In this document: piece after piece, positions 7,705-15,141 of the stretch | Layout of the letters: every line of letters begins with the position of its first letter | How positions within the stretch are numbered: position 1 is the stretch's first letter | Origin: Bacteroidota bacterium | GTDB taxonomy: Bacteria; Bacteroidota; Bacteroidia; Bacteroidales; Paludibacteraceae | DNA: 32,449 nucleotides | Reading direction: 5' to 3' | Assembly (NCBI GenBank): GCA_017860335.1 | Contig: JAFNAU010000003.1 | Span: 1-32,449 of the forward strand | The notes under the pieces: generated by a model | Database searches by the model: none | Told to the model about the DNA's origin: nothing | Seen by the model: only the letters and a program-made list of their open reading frames with translations | Translations under genes and position numbers: made by a program

Positions 7705-7736
7705 CAAAAGTAATTAAAACACACAAAACAACCAAA
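7705..7736 (-). promoter_or_regulatory. Promoter of the acyl-CoA synthetase gene
   Basis: On the minus strand, TTTG (7736-7733), 20 nt, then TACTTTTG (7712-7705), both full matches. The leader is about 95-100 nt. It shares the 291-nt divergent region (7603-7893) with the pheT promoter. Confidence 0.7.
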
Positions 7737-7782
7737 AGTGTGCATTTTTTTAATGATAATTCGCATTTAGAATATTATTCAT

Positions 7783-7813
7783 TTTTCAAAAAAGTAAAAA
7801 AACAGTATCTTTG
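7783..7813 (+). promoter_or_regulatory. Promoter of pheT
   Basis: TATCTTTG at 7806-7813 is a perfect -7 box, followed by GC as often seen; TTTT at 7783-7786 stands 19 nt upstream in place of TTTG. The leader before the pheT ATG is about 75 nt. Confidence 0.7.
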
Positions 7814-7846
7814 CGGTTTATACAACTGGATATCAAAACAAATTTA

Positions 7847-7875
7847 AGTTTATCCATTATCCTCTCTGATAAACT
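7847..7875 (+). other. Hairpin in the pheT leader
   Basis: AGTTTATC (7847-7854) and GATAAACT (7868-7875) form a perfect 8-bp stem with a 13-nt loop, ending 18 nt before the pheT start codon. There is no U tract, so it is not a terminator. It could affect translation or message stability, or be chance in an AT-rich leader. Confidence 0.35.
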
Positions 7876-7893
7876 GATACAATATTATATAGT

Positions 7894-10356
7894 ATGAATA
7901 TTTCTTATAACTGGCTTAAAAATTACATTAATATTAATGTGTCGCCTGAACAGATTTCGAAAATACTGACCTCAATCGGGCTGGAAGTTGGTAGTGTGGA
8001 GCAAATTCAGACCGTAAAAGGCGGACTGGAAGGTCTAGTGGTGGGTGAAGTACTTAGCTGCGCCAAACATGGAAATTCGGACCATCTGCACGTGACAACC
8101 GTTAACATCGGTCAGACCGAACCACTGCAGATTGTATGTGGTGCTCCAAATGTGGCTGTCGGTCAGAAAGTTATTGTGGCAACGGTTGGTACAAAATTAT
8201 ACTCCGGCGACGAGTGTTTTACTATCAAACGGTCTAAAATCCGCGGCGTTGAATCATTCGGAATGATATGCGCCGAAGATGAAATCGGCATAGGAACAGA
8301 TCACGACGGTATAATGATTTTACCCGAAGATACAGAAGCTGGTATGCTTGCCAAAGACTATTTCGGTATTAAGGACGACACATTAATTGAAGTGGACATC
8401 ACCCCCAACCGCATTGACGCGGCATCCCATTATGGTGTTGCACGCGATCTGGCTGCATATTTTGCTCTGATTGATGACAGCGTGAAACTAACCAAACCGT
8501 CGGTCGACACTTTCAGGGTTGACAATACAAGTCTGTCCATCCCGGTGGTTATTGAAAACACGGCTGCCTGCCCAAGATATTCAGCCATCACCATTTCGGG
8601 CGTTACTGTGACTGAATCGCCAAACTGGCTCAAAGACAATCTGCTGGCTATCGGACTCCGTCCTATTAATAATATAGTAGATATTACCAACTTCATTCTG
8701 CACGAGCTGGGACAACCGCTCCATGCTTTTGATGCTGATAAAATTACGGCAGGTGAAGTGCGCGTAAAAAATCTGACTGAGGGAACTCGGTTCACTACCC
8801 TTGATGGTGTGGATCGCAAACTCAGCGTCGAAGATCTGATGATTTGCAACGGTGATGAACCGATGTGTATCGGAGGTGTTTTCGGAGGATTGAATTCCGG
8901 CGTAACAGAAGCTACCCGGAATATATTTCTCGAAAGTGCATACTTCAATCCGGTAAGCATCCGCAAGACTGCCCGCCGCCATGGCCTAAACACCGACGCT
9001 TCGTTCCGCTTCGAGCGCGGTTGCGATCCGGAAATCACCATCTTTGCCCTGAAACGTGCTGCACTGTTGATTCAGGAAATTGCCGGAGGCACTATTTCAT
9101 GCGAACCCGTGGATGAATATCCCGTACAATCACATCCATTCGATGTTACACTGAACAAAGAAAAAATTGACAGCCTGATCGGTAAAAAAATCGGCAGAGA
9201 TAATATTGCGAAAATCCTGAACGGACTGGAAATAGAAATCGTATCGGAGAATGACGAACAATTTCAGCTGAAAGTACCGGCATATCGCGTTGACGTGCAA
9301 CGTGACGTTGATGTAATCGAGGACATCCTCCGCATCTACGGATACAACAATGTTGAAATAGGCGATAAACTGGTTTCGACACTGAGCTATGCATCCAAAC
9401 CGGACAGCCACAAAATGCAGATACTTATCTCCGAGCAACTTACTGCACAGGGTTTCAATGAAGTGCTCAACAACTCACTGACCAAGGGAGGTTACTACAA
9501 CGGCCTTACAGCTTATCCCGAAACCGAAAGCGTAAAATTATTGAACCCGTTAAGCTCCGACCTGAATGTGATGCGTCAGACTTTATTATTTGGTGGTCTC
9601 GAAAACATTGCCCGCAACATTAATTACCGTAATGCCGATCTGAAACTGTATGAATTCGGCAATTGCTATCATTATGAAAATGAAAACAAAAATCCGGAAA
9701 ATCCGCTTGAAGCATACTCGGAAGAATATCACCTCGGAATGTGGATTACCGGTAATAAATTCACAGACTCGTGGACAGGTGGCACCCAGAAATCGAGTTT
9801 CTACGAACTGAAAGCTTACGTGCAAAATATTTTAACGCGTTTTGGCTTTAATCTGCGTACGCTAAAAACCGAAGAATTCACCGACGATTTGTTCGCCGAA
9901 GCGCTGAGGATAAGTTCTGCGAAAGGCACCTTACTCGCTACATACGGAATTGTAAATTCCGAAATGCGTAAAAGAACAGATGTGAATGCAGAAGTATATT
10001 ATGCCGACTTGGTTTGGAATAATATCCTTTCGGAGCTAAAAAATTCAGCGGTTAAATACTCCGAACTACCCAAATATCCGGAAGTGCGCCGCGATCTGGC
10101 ATTCCTGCTCGATAAAAACACCACGTTTGACGAAATTGAAAAAATCGCCTACGAAACAGAGAGAAAATTCCTGAAGAAAGTAAGTCTCTTTGACGTGTAT
10201 GAAGGCAAAAACCTGGAAGCAGGCAAGAAATCGTACGCGATATGTTTTATCCTTCAAGACGAAAGTAAAACCATGACCGACAATGTAATTGACGGAATAA
10301 TGCGTAAGATACAACAAAACATTGAAACCAGACTGAACGCTAAACTGAGAAGTTAA
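7894..10356 (+). CDS. pheT: Phenylalanine-tRNA ligase beta subunit
   Basis: Forms the alpha2-beta2 enzyme that charges tRNA-Phe with phenylalanine. The 820-residue length is normal. Domain order: N-terminal MNISYNWLKNYININVSPEQ; EMAP/tRNA-binding OB fold around residues 40-150 (VVGEVLSCAKHGNSDHLHVT, IVCGAPNVAVGQKVIVATVG); B3/B4 editing region (GLRPINNIVDITNFILHELG and QPLHAFDADKI); B5 (around 410-480, with AYRVDVQRDVDVIEDILRIY); catalytic-like core; and the FDX-ACB anticodon-binding domain at about 730-820 (YPEVRRDLAFLLDKNTTFDE onward). pheS is not adjacent. A strong terminator follows 25 nt after the stop. A 30-bp stretch of its 3' end is repeated exactly at 32322-32351. Confidence 0.98.
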   Translation: MNISYNWLKNYININVSPEQISKILTSIGLEVGSVEQIQTVKGGLEGLVVGEVLSCAKHGNSDHLHVTTVNIGQTEPLQIVCGAPNVAVGQKVIVATVGTKLYSGDECFTIKRSKIRGVESFGMICAEDEIGIGTDHDGIMILPEDTEAGMLAKDYFGIKDDTLIEVDITPNRIDAASHYGVARDLAAYFALIDDSVKLTKPSVDTFRVDNTSLSIPVVIENTAACPRYSAITISGVTVTESPNWLKDNLLAIGLRPINNIVDITNFILHELGQPLHAFDADKITAGEVRVKNLTEGTRFTTLDGVDRKLSVEDLMICNGDEPMCIGGVFGGLNSGVTEATRNIFLESAYFNPVSIRKTARRHGLNTDASFRFERGCDPEITIFALKRAALLIQEIAGGTISCEPVDEYPVQSHPFDVTLNKEKIDSLIGKKIGRDNIAKILNGLEIEIVSENDEQFQLKVPAYRVDVQRDVDVIEDILRIYGYNNVEIGDKLVSTLSYASKPDSHKMQILISEQLTAQGFNEVLNNSLTKGGYYNGLTAYPETESVKLLNPLSSDLNVMRQTLLFGGLENIARNINYRNADLKLYEFGNCYHYENENKNPENPLEAYSEEYHLGMWITGNKFTDSWTGGTQKSSFYELKAYVQNILTRFGFNLRTLKTEEFTDDLFAEALRISSAKGTLLATYGIVNSEMRKRTDVNAEVYYADLVWNNILSELKNSAVKYSELPKYPEVRRDLAFLLDKNTTFDEIEKIAYETERKFLKKVSLFDVYEGKNLEAGKKSYAICFILQDESKTMTDNVIDGIMRKIQQNIETRLNAKLRS
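10273..10302 (+). repeat. 30-bp direct repeat, left copy (inside pheT 3' end)
   Basis: This segment of pheT, encoding MTDNVIDGIM, is identical over 30 bp to 32322-32351, in the same orientation about 22 kb away on the other side of the fructan locus. The flanking bases differ on both sides. Confidence 0.9.
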
Positions 10357-10381
10357 GCATTCGTATATAAAATTCTTATCC

Positions 10382-10413
10382 AAAAAAAGCTTTCAAAAAT
10401 GAAAGCTTTTTTT
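10382..10413 (+). terminator. Terminator after pheT
   Basis: 13-bp inverted repeat (AAAAAAAGCTTTC and complement) with a 6-nt loop, ending in seven T residues, 25 nt after the pheT stop. The A-rich left arm would also give a U tract on the minus strand, so it may work both ways. Confidence 0.88.
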
Positions 10414-10431
10414 GTGTTTGTATGCCAACAC

Positions 10432-10464
10432 AAAAAAACCGCTTATCTATTCGATAAACGGTTT
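10432..10464 (-). terminator. Second hairpin, terminator-like on the minus strand
   Basis: Arms 10436-10447 and 10453-10464 pair with one mismatch around a 5-nt loop (AAACCG.TTATC with GATAA.CGGTTT). Read on the minus strand it ends in a run of T. No minus-strand gene ends here, so it may insulate pheT from antisense reading or be a relic. The rest of the 353-nt gap (10357-10709) holds the pheT terminator and the first PUL operator and promoter. Confidence 0.45.
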
Positions 10465-10598
10465 CCCTCTGATTAACAGAGTTTAAGTGCGTTTCTCCTT
10501 CTTTTTTCATCACCTAATATCAGCTTTCTTCTGTTATCATAAAATTAATCAATTATTCGGATATTAATACCCACAATTTCATTAATGAACTTTGAATC

Positions 10599-10664
10599 TG
10601 TATCAAATTTACACAATGATGCAACAAATTTGACAGTCATTGGCATTAACTCAATCTATTTTTG
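10599..10664 (+). promoter_or_regulatory. PUL operator and promoter 1
   Basis: A 38-bp element (10599-10636) made of two tandem half-sites, TGTATCAAATTTACA and TGCAACAAATTTGACA, whose starts are 21 bp apart, i.e. two helical turns. Exactly 20 nt later comes the -7 box TATTTTTG (10657-10664). No TTTG stands at the normal -33 distance; the operator abuts that region. This fits a promoter that needs an AraC-type activator, and the PUL's HTCS regulator is the obvious candidate. Copies 2 and 3 are at 13645 and 25162 with the same geometry. It drives the gene at 10710. Confidence 0.75.
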
Positions 10665-10709
10665 CTTTGTGATTTTACACCAGAATTAATATCCTAACAA
10701 TTTAATGAA

Positions 10710-13361
10710 ATGAGAAAATATTTTACCTTTTTAGCTGGAGCATTACTTTATACATTTATTGCAAATGCACAAACAACTATTTATGATGGAGAAACTGTTA
10801 CTCCTGATTTTTGGGATTTAGGAGGAAATCCCCCCAATGGTGTTTCGTGCCCTTCAAGTGCTAGCTGGACATTGAATGTTACAGGGAAAATGGATCTTCT
10901 TACTGAAGGATTAGTAAATCCTTTTCCAACTGGTTTAAATACAACAGAGAAAGTAGTTCGTACTGTTCGTTCTAAAGATGGAGAGGGTTGGGCTGGTGCT
11001 GCACTAAATATCGCTCCTTTAAATTTGGATATAAATTTGACAAATAAATTCAGCGTACTAGTTTATAAAGAAATTGAAGGTAATATTACAATGAAACTTG
11101 AAGGTGCAGGAAGCCAGGAAGTCACAGCCTACTATAATACCCCCGGTCAATGGCAGAAAATGGAATTTAGCTTTGATGCTTCAAACTTTTCTGGGTCGCC
11201 CACCACATTATTAGTGTTTCCACACAATCAAACAGGTCTGACGGAAACTATCCTCACATATTGGGATGAAGTAACCATGTATGATGCATCGAATAATCCT
11301 ACGGTAATATATAATGGTAACGATCCAGTTTCAGGTTTCTTTATAGATGGGTATTGGAGTCCTAACGGATCATTGAATAATTTGGAGACAGACATTTTCC
11401 CTAACCTATCTAAATCAGGTATAAATACCTCAAATCATGTTATACGACTTTTGCGTGCAAAAGATGGTGAAAGTTGGTGTGGTATAGGACTTGGAGGTTT
11501 AAATATTAATGTAAAATCAACTCCTGTAGTAAGCTTAATGATTCTAAAAAGCGTTTCAGGTAGAGTTGGAGTAAAGTTTGAGGGAGCTGGTTCTCAAGAA
11601 GTTTATGCTAATTATACAACTCCCGGACAATGGGCCAGACTGACTTTCACATTCAATAGTAGTAATTTTAGTGAAAATCCGAATACACTGATAATTTTTC
11701 CTCACTTTGAAGATACTAAAACGGTAAATCTTTCTGATCACTTACCAATGTATATTGATAACGTCTTATTAAGAGATAATTCAACGGTTTCAACTGACTT
11801 TTTTCGTTCAAGAACAACAGGATATTGGAGTGATGCAGGAACTTGGGAATCATCGTGCGACAGTGTCAATTGGGTTGCGGCGACTGCATTCCCTACATCG
11901 GAGGCATCATCGGTTACAATACAAAAAGGATATTTAGTAACAGTAGCAGAAAATGCCACAACTTCCATTCTAACACTAAATGCAGGAGCAAAGCTAACAC
12001 TAAATAAAGGCAAGACACTAAATATAACATGCATTAACATACTTAGTGACGAAGTCAATGGAACGGGTACTTTTGTAGATAATGGTACTTTTACTGCAAC
12101 AACAGCTAAAATTCACCAATACCTGACAAGCGGTAGAAACTGGTATGTATCAAGTCCTGTAAATTCAGCTACATGCAATGTATTTAGCTCAGCTACGTCT
12201 GTAGTAAGTTACAATGAGCCAAGTGCAGGATGGCCTTCAGAGAGTTCTTTTCTTACACCTATGAAAGGATATGTATCAACTGCTACAAAAACAGACGGAG
12301 CCATTACTTTCAGCGGAACACTAAATACTGGATTACAATCTATTGCTCTTACTCGTACTTCAGGCCAAACAAAAGAAGGTTTTAATTTAGTCGGGAATCC
12401 TTATCCTTCAAGCGTAAACTGGACATCAGAAATAGCGACTTCAGCGAATGCACTCCCAACAATTTGGTATCGGACAAAAGCAGCCGACGTATATACGTTC
12501 TACACTTATAATGCTGCTGGTGAAGGAATTGGTTCCCCTGCAGAAGGAACTGGTACAGTGCCTCCAATGCAGGCATTTTGGGTAAGAGCTAATTCTGGAG
12601 GTGGAACACTTACTTTTGATAATACTATGCGTTCGCATAGTGCAACAGCTAATCCACTGAAATCACCGACTGCAATTAAGACTAACCAACAGATATTACG
12701 TTTACAAGTCTCAAATGGAACAAACAGTGACGAAACAGTTGTGTACTTTAATGCAAATGCATCAAACGATTACGACTCCTTTGATTCACCAAAAATGTCA
12801 AATGCTAATGCAGCTATTCCTGAAATTTACACGATAGTTGGCTCAGAACAATTAGTTATTAATGGATTGAACAGTGTAACTTCAAACGAAGAGATAGCAC
12901 TTGGATTCACTACTGGTCAGTCGAATTCATTTACAATAAAAGCTTCTCAATTCAGTAATTTTGATTCAAATATAAAGATATTCCTGAGAGATAATTTATT
13001 GAATACTGAACAAGAGTTGACTGATGGTTCGGTTTACGGTTTTACTTCGGGCATAACTTCAACAAATACACGCTTCAGTGTCTTATTCAAATCATCAGCT
13101 GTTGCAACGAAAATAAAAAAAGCAAATGATAGTCAAACAGTAATATATATAAATGACAATAATCAAATAGTGGTTAATTGTAATGGAGATATTAGAAATG
13201 ATGCTTTGGTAACTGTATATAATGCAGTTGGCCAAAAATTGCAAACCAAACATATATCTGAAGCCATTACAACTATTAGCGCAACTTTCACCCCGGGAGT
13301 ATATTTAGTTACTGTAAAAAACGGAGCTCAAAGTTCCATTAAAGAAGTTATTCTTAATTAA
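10710..13361 (+). CDS. T9SS-secreted surface protein with two beta-sandwich (putative glycan-binding) domains
   Basis: An 883-residue protein with a signal peptide cleaved near IANA-QTT. Residues 22-192 and 198-356 are two copies of one domain, with shared landmarks DGEGWAG/DGESWCG, EGAGSQEV, TPGQW, a strand-rich LxxFPH and a terminal YWDEVTMYD or YIDNVLLRD; this looks like a carbohydrate-binding jelly roll, but no catalytic motif is seen. Next is a WSDAGTWE/VTIQKGYLVTV region (about 370-440), a segment common in large T9SS cargo (NLVGNPYPSSVNW and PPMQAFWVRANSGGGTLTFD, about 560-640), and a C-terminal type A sorting domain (about 805-883, ending GVYLVTVKNGAQSSIKEVIL). First gene of the PUL, behind operator 1. 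The gene at 13754 is a shorter paralogue. Inferred role: extracellular fructan binding. Sorting is confident; ligand is not. Confidence 0.8.
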   Translation: MRKYFTFLAGALLYTFIANAQTTIYDGETVTPDFWDLGGNPPNGVSCPSSASWTLNVTGKMDLLTEGLVNPFPTGLNTTEKVVRTVRSKDGEGWAGAALNIAPLNLDINLTNKFSVLVYKEIEGNITMKLEGAGSQEVTAYYNTPGQWQKMEFSFDASNFSGSPTTLLVFPHNQTGLTETILTYWDEVTMYDASNNPTVIYNGNDPVSGFFIDGYWSPNGSLNNLETDIFPNLSKSGINTSNHVIRLLRAKDGESWCGIGLGGLNINVKSTPVVSLMILKSVSGRVGVKFEGAGSQEVYANYTTPGQWARLTFTFNSSNFSENPNTLIIFPHFEDTKTVNLSDHLPMYIDNVLLRDNSTVSTDFFRSRTTGYWSDAGTWESSCDSVNWVAATAFPTSEASSVTIQKGYLVTVAENATTSILTLNAGAKLTLNKGKTLNITCINILSDEVNGTGTFVDNGTFTATTAKIHQYLTSGRNWYVSSPVNSATCNVFSSATSVVSYNEPSAGWPSESSFLTPMKGYVSTATKTDGAITFSGTLNTGLQSIALTRTSGQTKEGFNLVGNPYPSSVNWTSEIATSANALPTIWYRTKAADVYTFYTYNAAGEGIGSPAEGTGTVPPMQAFWVRANSGGGTLTFDNTMRSHSATANPLKSPTAIKTNQQILRLQVSNGTNSDETVVYFNANASNDYDSFDSPKMSNANAAIPEIYTIVGSEQLVINGLNSVTSNEEIALGFTTGQSNSFTIKASQFSNFDSNIKIFLRDNLLNTEQELTDGSVYGFTSGITSTNTRFSVLFKSSAVATKIKKANDSQTVIYINDNNQIVVNCNGDIRNDALVTVYNAVGQKLQTKHISEAITTISATFTPGVYLVTVKNGAQSSIKEVILN

Positions 13362-13401
13362 TTCTCAAATCAATAAAACATATCAGAATCAAATCTACAA
13401 T

Positions 13402-13587
13402 ATGAAAACACAAATTGAGAATACCCAAAAAAGACACTATGTTCGACCTGAATTAAGTCTTATTAAGCTAGATAATGAAATATCGTTAGCACTTGAGTCT
13501 TTTCCACCAGTTTTACCTGGAGAGGAGGATCTTTCAAAAACATCGGAATATTTCAATCATAATCCGTTTGAACCAAGAGTTTCTTGA
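13402..13587 (+). CDS. 61-residue orphan peptide
   Basis: Starts MKTQIENTQKRHYVRPELSL, then IKLDNEISLALESFPPVLPG, an acidic linker and SEYFNHNPFEPRVS. There is no signal peptide, membrane segment or known domain. It begins 41 nt after the T9SS protein gene at 10710 and ends 57 nt before operator 2, so it is probably transcribed from operator 1. The layout (basic lead, hydrophobic LDNEISLALES block, proline-rich turn, short aromatic/Asn/Pro tail) resembles small uncharacterised Bacteroidota ORFs I recall near surface-protein genes; that recall is unverified. It could be a peptide precursor, a small regulator or a secretion accessory. No function is assigned. Confidence 0.6.
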   Translation: MKTQIENTQKRHYVRPELSLIKLDNEISLALESFPPVLPGEEDLSKTSEYFNHNPFEPRVS

Positions 13588-13644
13588 TTCAAAGAATAAT
13601 AAAGTTGCTACTTTTTGAAACCAGAGGTAGAATATTTTCAAAAA

Positions 13645-13710
13645 TGGATCAAAAATACAAGATATTGCAACAAAATTGATAGAAAATGATTTTTATTACC
13701 TCTAAATTTA
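13645..13710 (+). promoter_or_regulatory. PUL operator and promoter 2
   Basis: The 38-bp element at 13645-13682 matches operator 1 at 29 of 38 positions, keeping both tandem half-sites (TGGATCAAAAATACA and TGCAACAAAATTGATA). It is again followed, after exactly 20 nt, by a -7-like box, TAAATTTA (13703-13710), one mismatch from TAnnTTTG. The leader to the ATG at 13754 is about 40 nt. It is the most divergent of the three copies and should drive the 13754-susC-susD unit. Confidence 0.65.
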
Positions 13711-13753
13711 CACAAATATTTCAAACCAATTACTAATCAAATAATTAGATTTT

Positions 13754-15055
13754 ATGAAAAAATATTTTACAATTTTAGTTGGAGTTATATTAAGCTCATT
13801 TGTGGCAAATGCCCAAACAACAATTTATGATGGAGAAACTAATATTCCTGGAGGTTGGAGTATAGGTGGTGGATTTGGAACTGGATATGACGAAGGTCCT
13901 AACGGAGCTGATTGTCATAAGGGCGAAGGTTGGAAACTTTATGTCTCTGGAGAAATGGACATTATGAACGAAGGAGTGCCCAATCCGATTGTTTCGGGTG
14001 TAAATCTTACAGATAAGGTTGTTCGTCAAATAAGAAATACACACGGAGAAGGATGGGCAGGTGCAGGACTGGATATTTCCTCTTACAATGTAAATATATC
14101 ATTGACAAATAAATTCAGCGTGCTGATTAACAAACCGATCGAAGGCAATGTATCAATGGAGATAAATGGTGCTGGCGGACAAACAGTTTCACAGAATTAT
14201 ACAACTCCTGGTCAATGGCAAAAATTGACTTTCACTTTTGACCCAGCACAATTTACAGGGCATCCAACTACTTTGCTCATTCATCCTCACGATCAGGGAA
14301 GCTTTAGTGGTAATATCGTTACTTACTGGGACGAAGTTACGATGTATGATGCTTTGAACATTCCGACAGTTATTTACAATGGAAACGAAAAGATTGGAAG
14401 TCCAACAGCTCCTGGTTTCTTTGCTGATGGCTACTGGAGTCCGAATGGTGATTTGAGTGACATACTTCAAAATTCACCTTTCCCTAATCTGTTCAAAACG
14501 GGTATTAATACTTCTGATAATGTGATGCGATTTATAAGAGCCAAAGATGGAAGAAGTTGGTGTGGACTTGGGATTGGCGGACAGAATATTAATGTTGCCA
14601 GTACTCCGGAGTTTAGTGTAATGATTAATAAACCAGTCAGTGGCAAAGTGGGTATGAAGCTCGAGGGAGCTGGTTCACAAGAAATTTATGCTGACTACAC
14701 CACTCCTGGTCAATGGGAAAAATTAACTTTCACTTTTGACCCAGCGCAATTCACAGGAAACCCAAATACCATTATTATTTTCCCGCATTTTGAAGATACA
14801 AATCTTTCAGGTCAAAATTTAGCTGATCATATGCCGGTTTATATTGATAATGTGACAATGGGAGCTATATCAACATTTACGAACGTTGCAACAACATCTG
14901 CCAATGCCATTTCATACAAAATATACGACTTATCGGGGAATTATGTTGATGATAAAATCAACAAATTAAATAAAGGTATTTACATCAAGAAAATTTTATT
15001 TGACAATGGGAATATAGAAAGTGTAAAACTGATAATCAAAAATCAAAAATATTAA
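13754..15055 (+). CDS. T9SS-secreted protein with two putative glycan-binding domains
   Basis: A 433-residue paralogue of the N-terminal part of the 10710 product: signal peptide MKKYFTILVGVILSSFVANA, then the same domain twice (about residues 22-199 and 205-370) with HGEGWAGAGL, KPIEGNVSMEINGAGGQ, TTPGQWQKLTFTFDPAQF and YWDEVTMYD in the first, and SWCGLGIGG, KPVSGKVGMKLEGAGSQ, TTPGQWEKLTFTFDPAQF and FPHFED in the second. The last 50 residues (ISYKIYDLSGNYVDD, then LNKGIYIKKI and SVKLIIKNQKY) fit a T9SS type A sorting domain. It lacks the long middle region of its paralogue and any enzyme motif. It lies behind operator 2 and directly upstream of susC. Inferred role: secreted or surface-held fructan binding. 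Confidence 0.78.
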   Translation: MKKYFTILVGVILSSFVANAQTTIYDGETNIPGGWSIGGGFGTGYDEGPNGADCHKGEGWKLYVSGEMDIMNEGVPNPIVSGVNLTDKVVRQIRNTHGEGWAGAGLDISSYNVNISLTNKFSVLINKPIEGNVSMEINGAGGQTVSQNYTTPGQWQKLTFTFDPAQFTGHPTTLLIHPHDQGSFSGNIVTYWDEVTMYDALNIPTVIYNGNEKIGSPTAPGFFADGYWSPNGDLSDILQNSPFPNLFKTGINTSDNVMRFIRAKDGRSWCGLGIGGQNINVASTPEFSVMINKPVSGKVGMKLEGAGSQEIYADYTTPGQWEKLTFTFDPAQFTGNPNTIIIFPHFEDTNLSGQNLADHMPVYIDNVTMGAISTFTNVATTSANAISYKIYDLSGNYVDDKINKLNKGIYIKKILFDNGNIESVKLIIKNQKY

Positions 15056-15141
15056 ACTAAAATAAATCTGAACACATTGCAATGTTGCAGATGTTTATTT
15101 CTATTTTGGTAATAAGTATCAATATTAAATCTAATAAAATC

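Noticed and set aside
8430..9041. 203-codon minus-strand frame inside pheT
   Set aside because: Antisense to the highly conserved core of pheT, with composition typical of a shadow frame.
15044..15109. Possible fourth copy of the PUL operator before susC
   Set aside because: A TATTTTGG box is present, but the 38 bp at the right distance do not show the two tandem half-sites; susC is more likely read from operator 2.
15082..15141. Upstream ATG for susC
   Set aside because: It would add 20 residues before a complete signal peptide; the ATG at 15142 gives the normal start.
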